Source: Photobacterium sp. TY1-4 (GTDB taxonomy: Bacteria; Pseudomonadota; Gammaproteobacteria; Enterobacterales; Vibrionaceae). Taken from it: a stretch of 64,000 nucleotides of DNA. The DNA lies in assembly GCF_025398175.1 (NCBI RefSeq), contig NZ_CP099734.1:2418001-2482000 (forward strand), written 5' to 3'. Shown piece after piece: positions 7,851 through 19,521 of this stretch (the first letter of the stretch is position 1; each line of letters starts with the position of its first letter). The notes beneath the pieces were generated by a model. It searched no databases. It was given only the letters and a program-made list of their open reading frames with translations, and was not told where the DNA came from. The position numbers and the translations under genes are program-made.

Positions 7851-9536
7851 ATGACAACAATAGAGTCTGAATGTTTTTTAACCGGACGATCAGCCTTGAC
7901 CACCCGCACGCAGCTCGACAGCTTTTACCAACGGATCCTGATCCAGTGGGGCAAAGCCCACGGGTTACGTCCGCGATGCGAGCTGACCTGCCGCAATCTC
8001 CATGACAGCTTTGGGGCGATCCGAGTCCGGCTGATGATTTGGGCCCCCTCCGGTTGGCAACTGCTGCTGGAAATGATTGAAGGCGATATTCAGTACCATT
8101 TCCCCCCCATCCCCCTCAGTGATGATCAACCAAAGCCTGGAGGACAGCCCCTCTATCACGCGCACGGCACATCCGGGCCCTCTTTGATCACACCAGATGA
8201 ACACGGGCAATCCTTTCACCTAACAATTCCGCTGGAGCGGCAAGGACGCCAGATCGGAACCTTGACCATTGATTTTCCTGAACGGCCCCAAACGGAGGAC
8301 CAGGTCTTTTTGGGGCTTGCCACACTGCTGGCCGCAGAAGTTGATTCCGGATTACTCAGTGAAGATGTTCAGCATGAACACGATAGTCGAAAAACGGCGG
8401 AGAAAGAGCTGGAAATCAGCCAGCAAGAAACCTTACAGCTGCAAGCACAGCTACAGGCACTGCATGATATTTCCTTTAAACTCTGGCGGGCAACATCCAG
8501 CGACGACTTGCTGTTTACCGCGGTTGATGAAGCAAAAAAACACCTGCATGTGGATCGCATGGCGATTTTTCTGTTCCGGGAGCACAACCGCATGCAAGGC
8601 ACCTACGGCACCGACCTTCACGGCCGCACCGTGAATGAGAGCTACTTTGAGTGCGAAATTCCGGATCTGTGGTTTACCAACATGACCCAGGATCGCACCA
8701 AAAGCGAATACCTGGCCTTTGAAAACAACACACCGCTCTACCATGACTTAAAGCAGGTCGGATACGGCTGGAGCGGGTTTATATCCCTATGGGACGGTGA
8801 TACGCCCATCGGCTGGATTGCCTGTGATAACCTGCTCACCGGGATGCCGCTACGCAGCTACCACCAGCAAATCCTAAAACAGTTCGGTTTTATTGTGTCC
8901 CAGCACCTGGTCCGACGGCAGGCCGAAGAAAAACTCACCCTACTGAACAAAGAACTCGAACGCCGGGTCTCAGAACGGACGGCCGAGCTGGAGCGGGTCA
9001 ACCGAAAGCTCAAAACCATGTCCCGGCTGGATCCGCTCACCTCAGTTTACAACCGGCGGGTCTTTGACGAAAGGTTCCATGAAGAATGGCGCCGGGCCGA
9101 ACGCCATCAGCTGCCACTGTCCCTGTTGATCGTCGATGTGGATCACTTTAAAGCCTACAACGACAGCTACGGCCATGCCGCCGGAGATCAATGCCTGAAA
9201 ATGATTGCCAATACCCTGGCCGGACTGGAAAAACGCGCCGGGGCGCTGTTCGCCCGCTACGGCGGTGAAGAGTTTGTTCTCCTGTTACCCGGCCAGGACT
9301 GTGCGGCAGCCCGGTTCGCGGCAAAACGGGCGATTAAGGCCATTCAGAAACTACAATTGCCCCGCACTGACCTGAACCCCGAGCAGTTTGGAATTGTGAC
9401 CGTCAGCATCGGCGGCAGCACGCTGGTGCCCACCCTGGACAGCTCGCCGGAAACCCTGTTTAAGCAGGCCGATGTCGCACTCTATGAAGCGAAATCCTGC
9501 GGCCGGAACCAATATATGGCGTACGCATCAAGCTGA
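7851..9536 (+). CDS. GAF-GGDEF diguanylate cyclase
   Basis: 561 residues from ATG 7851 (MTTIESECFLTGRSAL); this start lacks a clear ribosome site and is tentative. Order: an uncharacterised sensory N terminus (1-170), a short coiled coil (EKELEISQQETLQLQAQLQ), a GAF-like domain (~210-370), a second coiled coil (LNKELERRVSERTAELERV), and a C-terminal GGDEF domain. The active-site loop is intact (RYGGEEF), with VDVDHFKAYND for Mg/GTP binding. The product-inhibition I-site RxxD expected five residues before GGEEF is absent (RAGALFARYGGEEF), so feedback by c-di-GMP is probably missing. No membrane segment; predicted cytoplasmic. Confidence 0.86.
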   Translation: MTTIESECFLTGRSALTTRTQLDSFYQRILIQWGKAHGLRPRCELTCRNLHDSFGAIRVRLMIWAPSGWQLLLEMIEGDIQYHFPPIPLSDDQPKPGGQPLYHAHGTSGPSLITPDEHGQSFHLTIPLERQGRQIGTLTIDFPERPQTEDQVFLGLATLLAAEVDSGLLSEDVQHEHDSRKTAEKELEISQQETLQLQAQLQALHDISFKLWRATSSDDLLFTAVDEAKKHLHVDRMAIFLFREHNRMQGTYGTDLHGRTVNESYFECEIPDLWFTNMTQDRTKSEYLAFENNTPLYHDLKQVGYGWSGFISLWDGDTPIGWIACDNLLTGMPLRSYHQQILKQFGFIVSQHLVRRQAEEKLTLLNKELERRVSERTAELERVNRKLKTMSRLDPLTSVYNRRVFDERFHEEWRRAERHQLPLSLLIVDVDHFKAYNDSYGHAAGDQCLKMIANTLAGLEKRAGALFARYGGEEFVLLLPGQDCAAARFAAKRAIKAIQKLQLPRTDLNPEQFGIVTVSIGGSTLVPTLDSSPETLFKQADVALYEAKSCGRNQYMAYASS

Positions 9537-9558
9537 ACCGCTTTGCTGCCAACCCGTG

Positions 9559-11541
9559 CTATGACGATTTCGGCTTGCGCGCACGTCCCCGCGCAGCAGA
9601 GGGCGCCCCGGCTTTGCGACGGCCGCCACTTTTACCGAATCCTTTTCTCTTTCCGCCTTTGGCCGGTTCCGGCGATTTCAACGCACGCAGGCTCGGAGGG
9701 ACATCACTGTCACGCACTTGTGCCATCATGTGCAGCAACCGCTCCTGCAGCGCGGTCATAAAGGGCTGATAAGCACATTTCTTGTCAGCCATATCCTGCA
9801 GCTGGTGCTCCCAATGAGCGGTCATATCCGGATATGTCGCCTCATCCGGCAAAGCATAGATCAGCCCCCGCCCTGCTTCGGTGGCATGAATACTCTTGCC
9901 CTGACGAACCAGGAGCTGGCGCTTAAACAGAATATCCAAGATCCCGGCCCGGGTTGCTTCCGTTCCCAGCCCGTCTGTGTCGCGCAAGATTTTCTTCAGT
10001 GACGGGTCTGACACAAACCGCGCGATCCCGGTCATCGCCTGCAGCAGCGTCGCCTCGGTAAACGGCTTCGGTGGCTCAGTCATCTTGTCTTTGATCTCCC
10101 CTTCCCGGCAGGTCAGGACCGTCCCTTGCTCTAACGGCGGTACTTTATCGGCCAGCGCCTGCTCATCCTCGGCGTCCTCACGGCCCAGCAACGCCCGCCA
10201 GCCGGCACTTTTCAGCTGCCGCCCTTTGGCAATGAATACCCCGCCGGCAATCGCAAACACCAGCTTGGCTTCACTGTAAATCGCCGCCGGATAGAACTGC
10301 ATCAGGTACTGGCGGGCGATCAATTGATAGATGTCTTGCTCACGTCCACTGAGCGCCGCGCTGTTGACTGATTTCGGCGTTGGGATAATCGCGTGGTGCG
10401 CATCGACTTTTTTATCATTCCACGCCTTGGATTTCAGGGACAGATCCGCACCGGTGACCGCTTCCGCCAGCTTGGGCGCACTGTTGCTGATCGCCTGGCA
10501 GACCTCCCCGGCCTGGGCAAAATGCTCCTTGGGCAAATAACGACAGTCGGAGCGGGGATACGTGATCGCTTTGTGCTTTTCATACAACGACTGGCAAGTG
10601 GCGAGCACATCCGCGGCGCTCATCCCGAATCGCTTGGCCGCGTCAATTTGCAGCGCCGACAACGAATACGGCAGGGGTGCTGACTGGCGGGACTCTTTGC
10701 GCTCCGCCTCCGTCACTTGGGCGGGTTGGCCCTGGATCCGATTCGCGACGTTCTCACATAACTTGCGGTTCAGGACCCGTCCGTCTTCATCCTGCCAGGG
10801 TTTGCAGGCTTCGCTGGGCTGCCAGCGCGCCCGAATATCACTGCCCTGATATGGGATCAGGGCAGTCACTTCGTAATAGGGTTTGGGGACAAAATTGGCA
10901 ATGTCATCATCACGCCGGGTCACTAAGCCAAGCACCGGGGTCTGCACGCGACCAACCGACAGCACACCGCGATACCCCCCTTGCTGCCCCAGCAGGGTAT
11001 ACGCCCGGGTCATGTTCATCCCATATAGCCAATCGGCACGAGAGCGTGCCAGGGCCGAAACCGACAGCGGAATAAAGTCCCGGTTCTCGCGCATTTTTCC
11101 CAGCGCCCGCTTGACTGCGGCCGGGTTCAGGTCGGAGATCAACAGCCGCTTCATCCCGGCCTTTTTCGCCGCCGACAGTTTGACATGATCGATCACTTCA
11201 TCCACCAGCAACTGACCTTCCCGATCCGGGTCGCCGGCGTGCACGACTTCACTGGCTTGCTTGACCAACTTCCGCACCACACTGAGCTGCTGCCGGGCAG
11301 ATTTCCGCGGGGTCAGCTGCCATTGCTGCGGAATAATCGGCAAATCGGCCAGATTCCACTTCTTGTATTTTTCATCGTAGGCATCCGGTTCGACCTGCTC
11401 CAGAAGATGGCCGATACACCAAGTCACGATGTCACCATTGCCGACTTCAATATAGCCGTTATTGTTTTTATGAGGGCGAGGTAAGACAGCCGCGATAGCG
11501 CGGCCCAGGCTTGGTTTTTCAGCAATATAAAGACGAGTCAT
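9559..11541 (-). CDS. topB: DNA topoisomerase III
   Basis: 660 residues from ATG 11541 (MTRLYIAEKPSLGRAIAAVLP), close to E. coli TopB (653). A type IA topoisomerase: TOPRIM domain with GDPDREG, and the active-site tyrosine Tyr328 in ITYPRSD, the same number as in E. coli. It decatenates DNA and resolves recombination and replication intermediates with RecQ-type helicases. The C terminus is a basic Gly/Ser/Lys/Arg tail, usual for nucleic-acid contact. The frame extends upstream to 11574 but the family start is at 11541. Convergent with the diguanylate cyclase (22-bp gap). Confidence 0.95.
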   Translation of the reverse strand: MTRLYIAEKPSLGRAIAAVLPRPHKNNNGYIEVGNGDIVTWCIGHLLEQVEPDAYDEKYKKWNLADLPIIPQQWQLTPRKSARQQLSVVRKLVKQASEVVHAGDPDREGQLLVDEVIDHVKLSAAKKAGMKRLLISDLNPAAVKRALGKMRENRDFIPLSVSALARSRADWLYGMNMTRAYTLLGQQGGYRGVLSVGRVQTPVLGLVTRRDDDIANFVPKPYYEVTALIPYQGSDIRARWQPSEACKPWQDEDGRVLNRKLCENVANRIQGQPAQVTEAERKESRQSAPLPYSLSALQIDAAKRFGMSAADVLATCQSLYEKHKAITYPRSDCRYLPKEHFAQAGEVCQAISNSAPKLAEAVTGADLSLKSKAWNDKKVDAHHAIIPTPKSVNSAALSGREQDIYQLIARQYLMQFYPAAIYSEAKLVFAIAGGVFIAKGRQLKSAGWRALLGREDAEDEQALADKVPPLEQGTVLTCREGEIKDKMTEPPKPFTEATLLQAMTGIARFVSDPSLKKILRDTDGLGTEATRAGILDILFKRQLLVRQGKSIHATEAGRGLIYALPDEATYPDMTAHWEHQLQDMADKKCAYQPFMTALQERLLHMMAQVRDSDVPPSLRALKSPEPAKGGKRKGFGKSGGRRKAGAPSAARGRARKPKSS

Positions 11542-11572
11542 AGCAATCGTAAGTTCATTGGCTCTGACCCGC

Positions 11573-11601
11573 ACTATAGAGAAAACCGGTTTTTATCACA
11601 A
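11573..11601 (-). promoter_or_regulatory. Sigma-70 promoter for topB
   Basis: Minus strand: -35 TTGTGA (11601-11596), 17-bp spacer, -10 TATAGT (11578-11573). The predicted start is about 25 bp before the topB ATG. Confidence 0.5.
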
Positions 11602-11689
11602 GAAAACACTGGATATAAATACAGATATCGGGATCGACAATCAGAGGCAAACGGCATTACCCGGGAAATTCACCCATCAGTGCCCCAAT

Positions 11690-11718
11690 AAAAAAGGAAG
11701 CCGCATAATGCAGCTTCC
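11690..11718 (-). terminator. Terminator after ydjA
   Basis: Minus-strand hairpin GGAAGC...GCTTCC with an inner stem GCAT/ATGC, followed by TTTTTT. It lies 50 bp past the ydjA stop. Confidence 0.8.
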
Positions 11719-11767
11719 CTGAGTATTTTCTTACGGCTGATCCGTTGAATCGGCTCGCCACTGTCGT

Positions 11768-12316
11768 TTACAGATACTCAACGAAATCGTTCAGCTCACG
11801 CTCGACCATTTTGGCTTCACGGCAACCCGGGGTACCGAGATACAGGAAACCGACAATCAAGTCATCACCCGTCACCCCCAGCGCTTCGCGAACCACTGCA
11901 TGATAAGCCCATTTCCCGGTACGCCAGAATCCGGAGAAACCTTGCGCCACCGCGGCCATCTGCATCGCCTGGACCGCACATCCGGCTGACAAATGCTGCT
12001 CCACCACCGGCACTTTTTCATGTTCGGTCACTTTTGCAACCACAGTGATCACCATCGGCGCCCGGAACGGGGCTTTACCGGCTTTTTCAATCACCGCGTC
12101 ATCGGCGCCGTCTGCTTTCGCCGCCTCAACCAGAATATCTGCCAGCTTTTGCAAGCCTTCGCCTTCAGAGACAATAAAACGCCAGGGCGTGAGTGCCGCA
12201 TGATCCGGCGCGCGCAAACCGGAACGGAAAATATTCTCCAGCGCTTCGCCCTGCGGTGCCGGCTCCATCAGCTTTGGCAGTGAACGACGGTTTAACAGTA
12301 ACGAGAGAGCATCCAT
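11768..12316 (-). CDS. ydjA: YdjA-type NAD(P)H nitroreductase
   Basis: 182 residues, the usual YdjA length (183 in E. coli). Family marks: N-terminal LLLNRRSLPKL, the FMN-contact segment RAPDHAALTPWRFIV, and WRTGKWAYH near residue 135. Members are small homodimeric FMN nitroreductases of the minimal type; the physiological substrate is unknown. Terminators flank it on both sides, so it is probably monocistronic. Confidence 0.9.
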   Translation of the reverse strand: MDALSLLLNRRSLPKLMEPAPQGEALENIFRSGLRAPDHAALTPWRFIVSEGEGLQKLADILVEAAKADGADDAVIEKAGKAPFRAPMVITVVAKVTEHEKVPVVEQHLSAGCAVQAMQMAAVAQGFSGFWRTGKWAYHAVVREALGVTGDDLIVGFLYLGTPGCREAKMVERELNDFVEYL

Positions 12317-12392
12317 AACAATACCTTGTGAAAAATATCTTGATGAAAATAGTTATTGTTCTAACAGTACCATAAAACCGTGCCGAGAAAAC

Positions 12393-12422
12393 CACAGGGG
12401 CGCCAAGATCGGCGCCCCTGTG
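12393..12422 (-). terminator. Strong hairpin between fadH and ydjA
   Basis: Perfect 12-bp arms CACAGGGGCGCC / GGCGCCCCTGTG with a 6-base loop. Read on the minus strand it is followed by GTTTTC, so it probably ends the fadH transcript. Confidence 0.75.
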
Positions 12423-12445
12423 TTTCCCAACGATTGCTGTGTTCG

Positions 12446-14497
<2,052 letters not shown>

Positions 14498-14722
14498 TCA
14501 GCGATTGAACGATTTTCAAACACTTGTTTTACAAATTCTCAACATGTCACACTTTCGATGCTGCATCGACTGCACCACTGATTGCCCGTCGCTTTTTCTT
14601 CCGCCCGGATTGCTCAATCCTTATACACTTATGAGAGGCACCTATCTCAGGGATAAATACTGTAATTCCTTGTTTACTAAGTTAGGATAGACAGATCACC
14701 GTTTGCATCATCAGGAATCTTC

Positions 14723-16573
14723 ATGAAAGTGATATTCAAAGGAATCGGAAAACTGTTCCGCGCCCTGTGGCGGCTGATCAGTTTCACCCGCCAACTGATC
14801 CTCAATCTGCTGTTTTTGGCCTTTGCCGGCCTGCTGATCTTCGCGTTCTACCCAAGCGAAGAAAAACCGACGCTGCCTGAAAAAGCAGCCCTGGTGCTGG
14901 ATCTCTCCGGGCCGATCGTCGAACACCGGGCTCACACCAGTCCAATTGACGAATTTGCCGGCAGCGCCCTGGGTCAGCCGCCGGTTCAGGAAAACGTACT
15001 GTTTGATATTGTCGACAGCATCCGGGCGGCCTCGACCGACAACCACATTACCGGCCTGGTCCTCAATCTTCAGGACATGTCAGAGACCAACCTGACGAAA
15101 CTGCGTTACATTGCCAAAGCGATCCAGGAGTTCAAACAGGCCGGGAAACCGGTGTATGCCGTGGGTGACAGCTATAAACAGAGCCAGTATTACCTGTCGA
15201 GCTATGCTGACAAGGTGTTTATGTCTCCCGATGGCGCCGTGTTGCTGACCGGTTACGGCAGTTACTCGCTGTACTACAAAAGCCTGCTGGAAAAGCTGGA
15301 CGTGAATACCCATGTGTTCCGGGTCGGCACTTACAAATCTTTTGTTGAACCCTATACCCGCGACAGCATGTCTGATGAAGCCCGGGAAGCCAATACCGCC
15401 TGGCTCAACCAACTCTGGGATGCTTACACCCGCGATGTGGCCAACAACCGCAATATCGACCCATCGATGCTCACCCCTGAGCTGGACGATCTGATCACCC
15501 GTCTGGAAGCCGTCGGCGGCGACTTTGCCAAACTGAGCCTGGAGATGGGCTTGATTGATGAGCTGGTCAACCGGCCGGTGCTGAACCAGAAACTGATTGA
15601 TCAGTTCGGCAAGGATGACGATGATCACTTTAACCAGATCAGCTATTACGACTATCTGGGCACCGTCGATAACCGCGATCTGCCGAGCAAAAACAAAGTG
15701 GCCGTGGTCGTCGCCAGTGGCGCCATTGTTGACGGCCAGCAGCATCAAGGCACCATCGGTGGTGATTCAACGGCTGCTCTGCTGCGGGAAGCGCGCCTGG
15801 ATGACAACATTAAAGCGGTGATCCTGCGGGTGGACAGCCCGGGCGGCAGCGCCTTTGCCTCGGAAGTGATCCGCAGCGAAGTCGATGCACTCAAACTGGC
15901 CGGCAAGCCGGTCGTGGCTTCCATGTCCAGCCTGGCAGCTTCCGGCGGATACTGGATCTCGTCCAGCGCCAGCAAGATCCTGGCCCAGCCGACCACGATC
16001 ACCGGCTCAATCGGTATTTTTGCAATTCTGACCACCTTTGAAGACGGCCTCAAGAATATGGGGATCCACAGCGACGGTGTCGGCACCACCCCATTCTCCG
16101 GGGTCGGTATCACCCGCGAGCTGCCGGAAGGCGTGGCCAAAATATTCCAACTGGGCATTGAGCACGGTTATCAGCGCTTTATTGGTCTGGTCAGCAAGTA
16201 CCGTGATATGTCGCTGGCCGAAGCCGATCACATTGCCCAAGGCCGGGTCTGGACCGGACAAGACGCCCTGCGCCTGGGTCTGGTCGATCAGCTCGGGGAT
16301 TTTGATGACGCTGTACTCACGGCAGCAGAGCTGGCCAAACTCGACAGCTATGAGCTGCGTTGGATGGAAGAGCCGCTGAGCCCGGCCGAGCAACTGCTGA
16401 AGGAGTTCACCTCGGAAGCACAGTCGCACATGGCTCAGGCCGTGTTCGGTCAGTTACCAGCCGCACTACAGCCGGTCACCCGGCAGGTGGTGTCGGATTT
16501 CACCGCGCTGAACAACTTTAACGACCCGAAAGGCCATTACGCCTTCTGTCTGAACTGTACCAATATTCAATAG
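14723..16573 (+). CDS. sppA: Signal peptide peptidase A
   Basis: 616 residues, the E. coli size class (618). One N-terminal membrane anchor (about 25-43), then tandem peptidase domains in the periplasm. The catalytic Lys (GTYKS, Lys205) and Ser (AASGGYW, Ser407) of the Ser/Lys dyad, which come from opposite halves of the duplicated fold, are both present. The enzyme cleaves leftover signal peptides in the inner membrane as a tetramer. A terminator follows immediately. Confidence 0.94.
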   Translation: MKVIFKGIGKLFRALWRLISFTRQLILNLLFLAFAGLLIFAFYPSEEKPTLPEKAALVLDLSGPIVEHRAHTSPIDEFAGSALGQPPVQENVLFDIVDSIRAASTDNHITGLVLNLQDMSETNLTKLRYIAKAIQEFKQAGKPVYAVGDSYKQSQYYLSSYADKVFMSPDGAVLLTGYGSYSLYYKSLLEKLDVNTHVFRVGTYKSFVEPYTRDSMSDEAREANTAWLNQLWDAYTRDVANNRNIDPSMLTPELDDLITRLEAVGGDFAKLSLEMGLIDELVNRPVLNQKLIDQFGKDDDDHFNQISYYDYLGTVDNRDLPSKNKVAVVVASGAIVDGQQHQGTIGGDSTAALLREARLDDNIKAVILRVDSPGGSAFASEVIRSEVDALKLAGKPVVASMSSLAASGGYWISSSASKILAQPTTITGSIGIFAILTTFEDGLKNMGIHSDGVGTTPFSGVGITRELPEGVAKIFQLGIEHGYQRFIGLVSKYRDMSLAEADHIAQGRVWTGQDALRLGLVDQLGDFDDAVLTAAELAKLDSYELRWMEEPLSPAEQLLKEFTSEAQSHMAQAVFGQLPAALQPVTRQVVSDFTALNNFNDPKGHYAFCLNCTNIQ

Positions 16574-16580
16574 TACACAC

Positions 16581-16609
16581 AGCCCGGCACCCGCCGGGCT
16601 TTTTTCTTT
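16581..16609 (+). terminator. Terminator after sppA
   Basis: AGCCCGGC / GCCGGGCT, 4-base loop, followed by TTTTTTCTTT. Separates sppA from ansA. Confidence 0.92.
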
Positions 16610-16631
16610 ATGTTCAAGGCCTATAACCGTA

Positions 16632-16637
16632 TATAAT
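16632..16637 (+). promoter_or_regulatory. -10 element of the ansA promoter
   Basis: A perfect TATAAT 35 bp before the ansA start and 23 bp after the sppA terminator. No convincing -35 at the right distance. Confidence 0.4.
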
Positions 16638-16671
16638 GCGGCCACCAATACGCTATGTCTGTACCTGAATT

Positions 16672-17682
16672 ATGGAAAGAAAACACATTTACATTGCTTA
16701 CACCGGCGGCACTATCGGTATGCAGAAGTCTGATCACGGTTACATCCCGGTCGCAGGCTTTATGCAAAAGCAACTGGAAAGCATGCCAGAGTTCCATCGT
16801 CCGGAAATGCCGAAGTTCACGATCCACGAGTACGCGCCTCTGATTGACTCGTCGGACATGACGCCATCGGACTGGCAGCGCATCGCAGACGATATCAAAG
16901 CAAACTACGACGACTACGACGGTTTCGTCATTCTTCATGGTACGGACACCATGGCGTATACCGCATCAGCGCTGTCGTTTATGTTTGAGAACCTGGACAA
17001 GCCCGTCATCGTGACCGGTTCACAGATCCCACTGGCTGAGCTACGCTCGGACGGTCAGAGCAACCTGCTCAATGCCCTGCACATCGCGGCCAACTACCCG
17101 ATCAATGAAGTGACGGTCTTTTTCAATAACCAGCTGATCCGCGGTAACCGCAGCACCAAAGCACATGCTGACGGTTTCGGCGCGTTCATCTCCCCAAACC
17201 TGCCGCCGCTGCTGGAAGCCGGGATCAATATTCAGCTCAACAATGTAGAACTGAATAAACAGCCGGAAGGACCGTTCAAAGTCCACAACATCACGCCGCA
17301 ACCGATCGGGGTGATCACCATGTATCCGGGGATCTCTCCGGAAGTGATCCGCAATACCCTACGCCAGCCGGTCAATGCGATGATCCTGCTGACCTTCGGC
17401 GTCGGTAACGCACCGCAGAATGCGGATCTGCTGGCCCAGTTGAAAGAAGCCAGCGATCGTGGCGTGGTTGTGGTCAACCTGACCCAGTGCCTGTCCGGCA
17501 AGGTCAACATGGGCGGGTATGCCACTGGTTGTGCATTGGCGGATGCCGGTGTACTCAGCGGCTACGATATGACCCCGGAAGCGGCACTGGCCAAACTACA
17601 CTTCCTGCTAAGCCAGGATCTGCCGAATGAAACTGTTCGCAACCTGATGCAAGAGGATCTGCGTGGCGAGCTGAGCCACTAA
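16672..17682 (+). CDS. ansA: Cytoplasmic L-asparaginase I
   Basis: 336 residues, no signal peptide, so the type I cytoplasmic enzyme. Both catalytic threonine motifs are present: YTGGTIG at residues 10-16 and HGTDTMAYTASAL around residue 90. Hydrolyses L-asparagine to aspartate and ammonia; type I enzymes have low affinity and are allosteric tetramers. It has its own promoter, is separated from sppA by a terminator and is convergent with dbpA across a bidirectional terminator. Confidence 0.95.
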   Translation: MERKHIYIAYTGGTIGMQKSDHGYIPVAGFMQKQLESMPEFHRPEMPKFTIHEYAPLIDSSDMTPSDWQRIADDIKANYDDYDGFVILHGTDTMAYTASALSFMFENLDKPVIVTGSQIPLAELRSDGQSNLLNALHIAANYPINEVTVFFNNQLIRGNRSTKAHADGFGAFISPNLPPLLEAGINIQLNNVELNKQPEGPFKVHNITPQPIGVITMYPGISPEVIRNTLRQPVNAMILLTFGVGNAPQNADLLAQLKEASDRGVVVVNLTQCLSGKVNMGGYATGCALADAGVLSGYDMTPEAALAKLHFLLSQDLPNETVRNLMQEDLRGELSH

Positions 17683-17733
17683 GCAGCTTAACCACTTAGC
17701 TAACGCATCTGGCAAGCGCCAGTCGACAGATAC

Positions 17734-17769
17734 AAAAAAGCAGCGAGAGCCAATCCCGCTGCTTTTTTT
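17734..17769. terminator. Bidirectional terminator between ansA and dbpA
   Basis: Arms AAAAAAGCAGCG / CGCTGCTTTTTT, about 12 bp, with T-runs in both directions. Serves both convergent genes. Confidence 0.88.
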
Positions 17770-17799
17770 CAATCTCGATTCCAGCACTGAAACCCGGGA

Positions 17800-19188
17800 T
17801 CAGTCCCGAATTTGTCGCACCCGGAATGTCCGGCCTTTCATCTTCCCTTTTTCCAGTTTTTTCAGGGCCCGCCGGGCAACATCCCGCTGCACAGCAACAT
17901 AAGCACACTGATCAAAGACATTGATTTTTCCGACCTCGCTGCCCTGGATCCCCTGCTCGCCGGTCAACGCCCCCAGAATATCGCCCGGTCGAACTTTCTG
18001 CTTCTTCCCGCCCGCGATTTGCAAAGTGATCATCGCTGGCTGCACACTCGGCTCCGTCAACAAGTGGGATGATGGCAACGCCTCGCCTTCAATCGGCTGC
18101 TCCAGGTAGTCTTCCAGCAAAGCAACTTTGTAGTGCTCTTTATCACTGAACAGTGAACAGGCAATGCCCTTGCTGCCCGCACGGCCGGTCCGGCCAATGC
18201 GGTGGACATGAACCTCAACATCCCGCGCCAGATGATAGTTGATCACCGCATCCAAGGCATCAATATCTAACCCACGGGCTGCAACGTCGGTCGCCACCAG
18301 CACCGAGGCGCTCTTGTTGGCAAAACGCACCAGGGTCTGATCACGCTCACGCTGCTCCAGATCCCCGTGCAGCGCCAGTGCGCTGAAACCATAAGCATTC
18401 AGCTCATCGGCCACATCCTGTACTTCGCGCTTGGTATTACAGAATATCACCGCCGATTCGGGGCGATGGCACGCCAGCAACAGCCGCACGGCCATCATCC
18501 GGTCATCATTGCTGTCGACCTTGAAGAAGTGCTGCCGGATGCTGTGCTGATCATGGGTCGAAGCCACTTTGACCGTCACCGGATTCTCAAGAATCCGGCT
18601 GGCAATGGCCTGGATCTGAGCCGGGTAAGTCGCGCTAAACAGCAAGCCCTGACGACGCGCAGGAGCAGCATCGATAATCACATCCAAGCTGTCCTGGAAC
18701 CCCATTTCCAGCATCCGGTCCGCCTCATCCAGCACCAGCAGATTCAGATGATCCAGATTGAGATAGCCTTTGCGGACATGCTCTTCCACCCGGCCCGGTG
18801 TTCCGACAATAATATGCGCGCCATGCTCCAAAGAGCCAATCTGCGGACCAAATGGCATCCCGCCGCACAGCGTCAGCACTTTGATATTATGAATCGCCCG
18901 CGCTAACCGGCGGATTTCCTTGGCCACCTGATCGGCCAGCTCACGGGTCGGACACAGCACCAGCGATTGTACCCGAAAGCGTTTAACATCCAGATGCTCC
19001 AACACCCCAAGCCCAAACGCCGCGGTTTTACCGGAGCCGGTTTTCCCCTGAGCAATCACATCTTTGCCCGCCAGAATATGCGGCAGGCTTTGCGCCTGAA
19101 TCGGGGTCATGGTGTCATACCCCAACGAAGCGAGGTTGCTCAGCAGATCCGGTTTCAGATCCAAGGTGGAAAAATCAGTCTGGCTCAC
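17800..19188 (-). CDS. dbpA: DEAD-box RNA helicase DbpA
   Basis: 462 residues (E. coli 457). Helicase motifs in order: Q motif region TPIQAQSLP, Walker A AQGKTGSGKT, PTRELADQ, DEAD (VLDEADRM), SAT, and HRIGRTGR. The C-terminal ~75 residues (ending KMKGRTFRVRQI) are the RNA-binding domain specific to DbpA, which recognises hairpin 92 of 23S rRNA. It acts late in 50S assembly. Confidence 0.93.
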   Translation of the reverse strand: MSQTDFSTLDLKPDLLSNLASLGYDTMTPIQAQSLPHILAGKDVIAQGKTGSGKTAAFGLGVLEHLDVKRFRVQSLVLCPTRELADQVAKEIRRLARAIHNIKVLTLCGGMPFGPQIGSLEHGAHIIVGTPGRVEEHVRKGYLNLDHLNLLVLDEADRMLEMGFQDSLDVIIDAAPARRQGLLFSATYPAQIQAIASRILENPVTVKVASTHDQHSIRQHFFKVDSNDDRMMAVRLLLACHRPESAVIFCNTKREVQDVADELNAYGFSALALHGDLEQRERDQTLVRFANKSASVLVATDVAARGLDIDALDAVINYHLARDVEVHVHRIGRTGRAGSKGIACSLFSDKEHYKVALLEDYLEQPIEGEALPSSHLLTEPSVQPAMITLQIAGGKKQKVRPGDILGALTGEQGIQGSEVGKINVFDQCAYVAVQRDVARRALKKLEKGKMKGRTFRVRQIRD

Positions 19189-19300
19189 AGGCAGTATCCT
19201 TTATGGCGCCGCGCTCGATGGCGGAAAACAAGCTTTGCGCTTTTACGCAAATTGAAGGGCAGCGACACTACCAGCCTTTGGTGAAAAAAGATACATCTTC

Positions 19301-19322
19301 GAGGGTGACCCACCCTCTTTTT
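19301..19322 (+). terminator. Orphan plus-strand terminator in the dbpA-GST gap
   Basis: GAGGGTG / CACCCTC with an ACC loop and TTTTT. No plus-strand gene precedes it: upstream lies the start of dbpA on the other strand. It may end a short untranslated RNA, or attenuate transcription entering the GST gene. The rest of 19,189-19,521 shows nothing else I can name. Confidence 0.6.
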
Positions 19323-19521
19323 GTCCATTCACATGGTGAAAACACCAAGACAGCGACAACTGCGTCACGACTGTCCAATAGCATCCGCAAATCTCTTTCC
19401 CCGGCATCCTCCCTCAATACATCCGTCCCGATGGCGGCACTTACATCGCGAAGCGGCACCCATTGTTGCCAGAGCCAACTACACTTTCACTATTCATGGT
19501 CACAACAGGCACGCAAGCTTT

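Noticed and set aside
17689..17702. CCACTTAGCTAA after ansA, shared with the palindrome at 37436
   Set aside because: A 12-base chance match in unrelated contexts; no sign of an attachment repeat or deletion between them.
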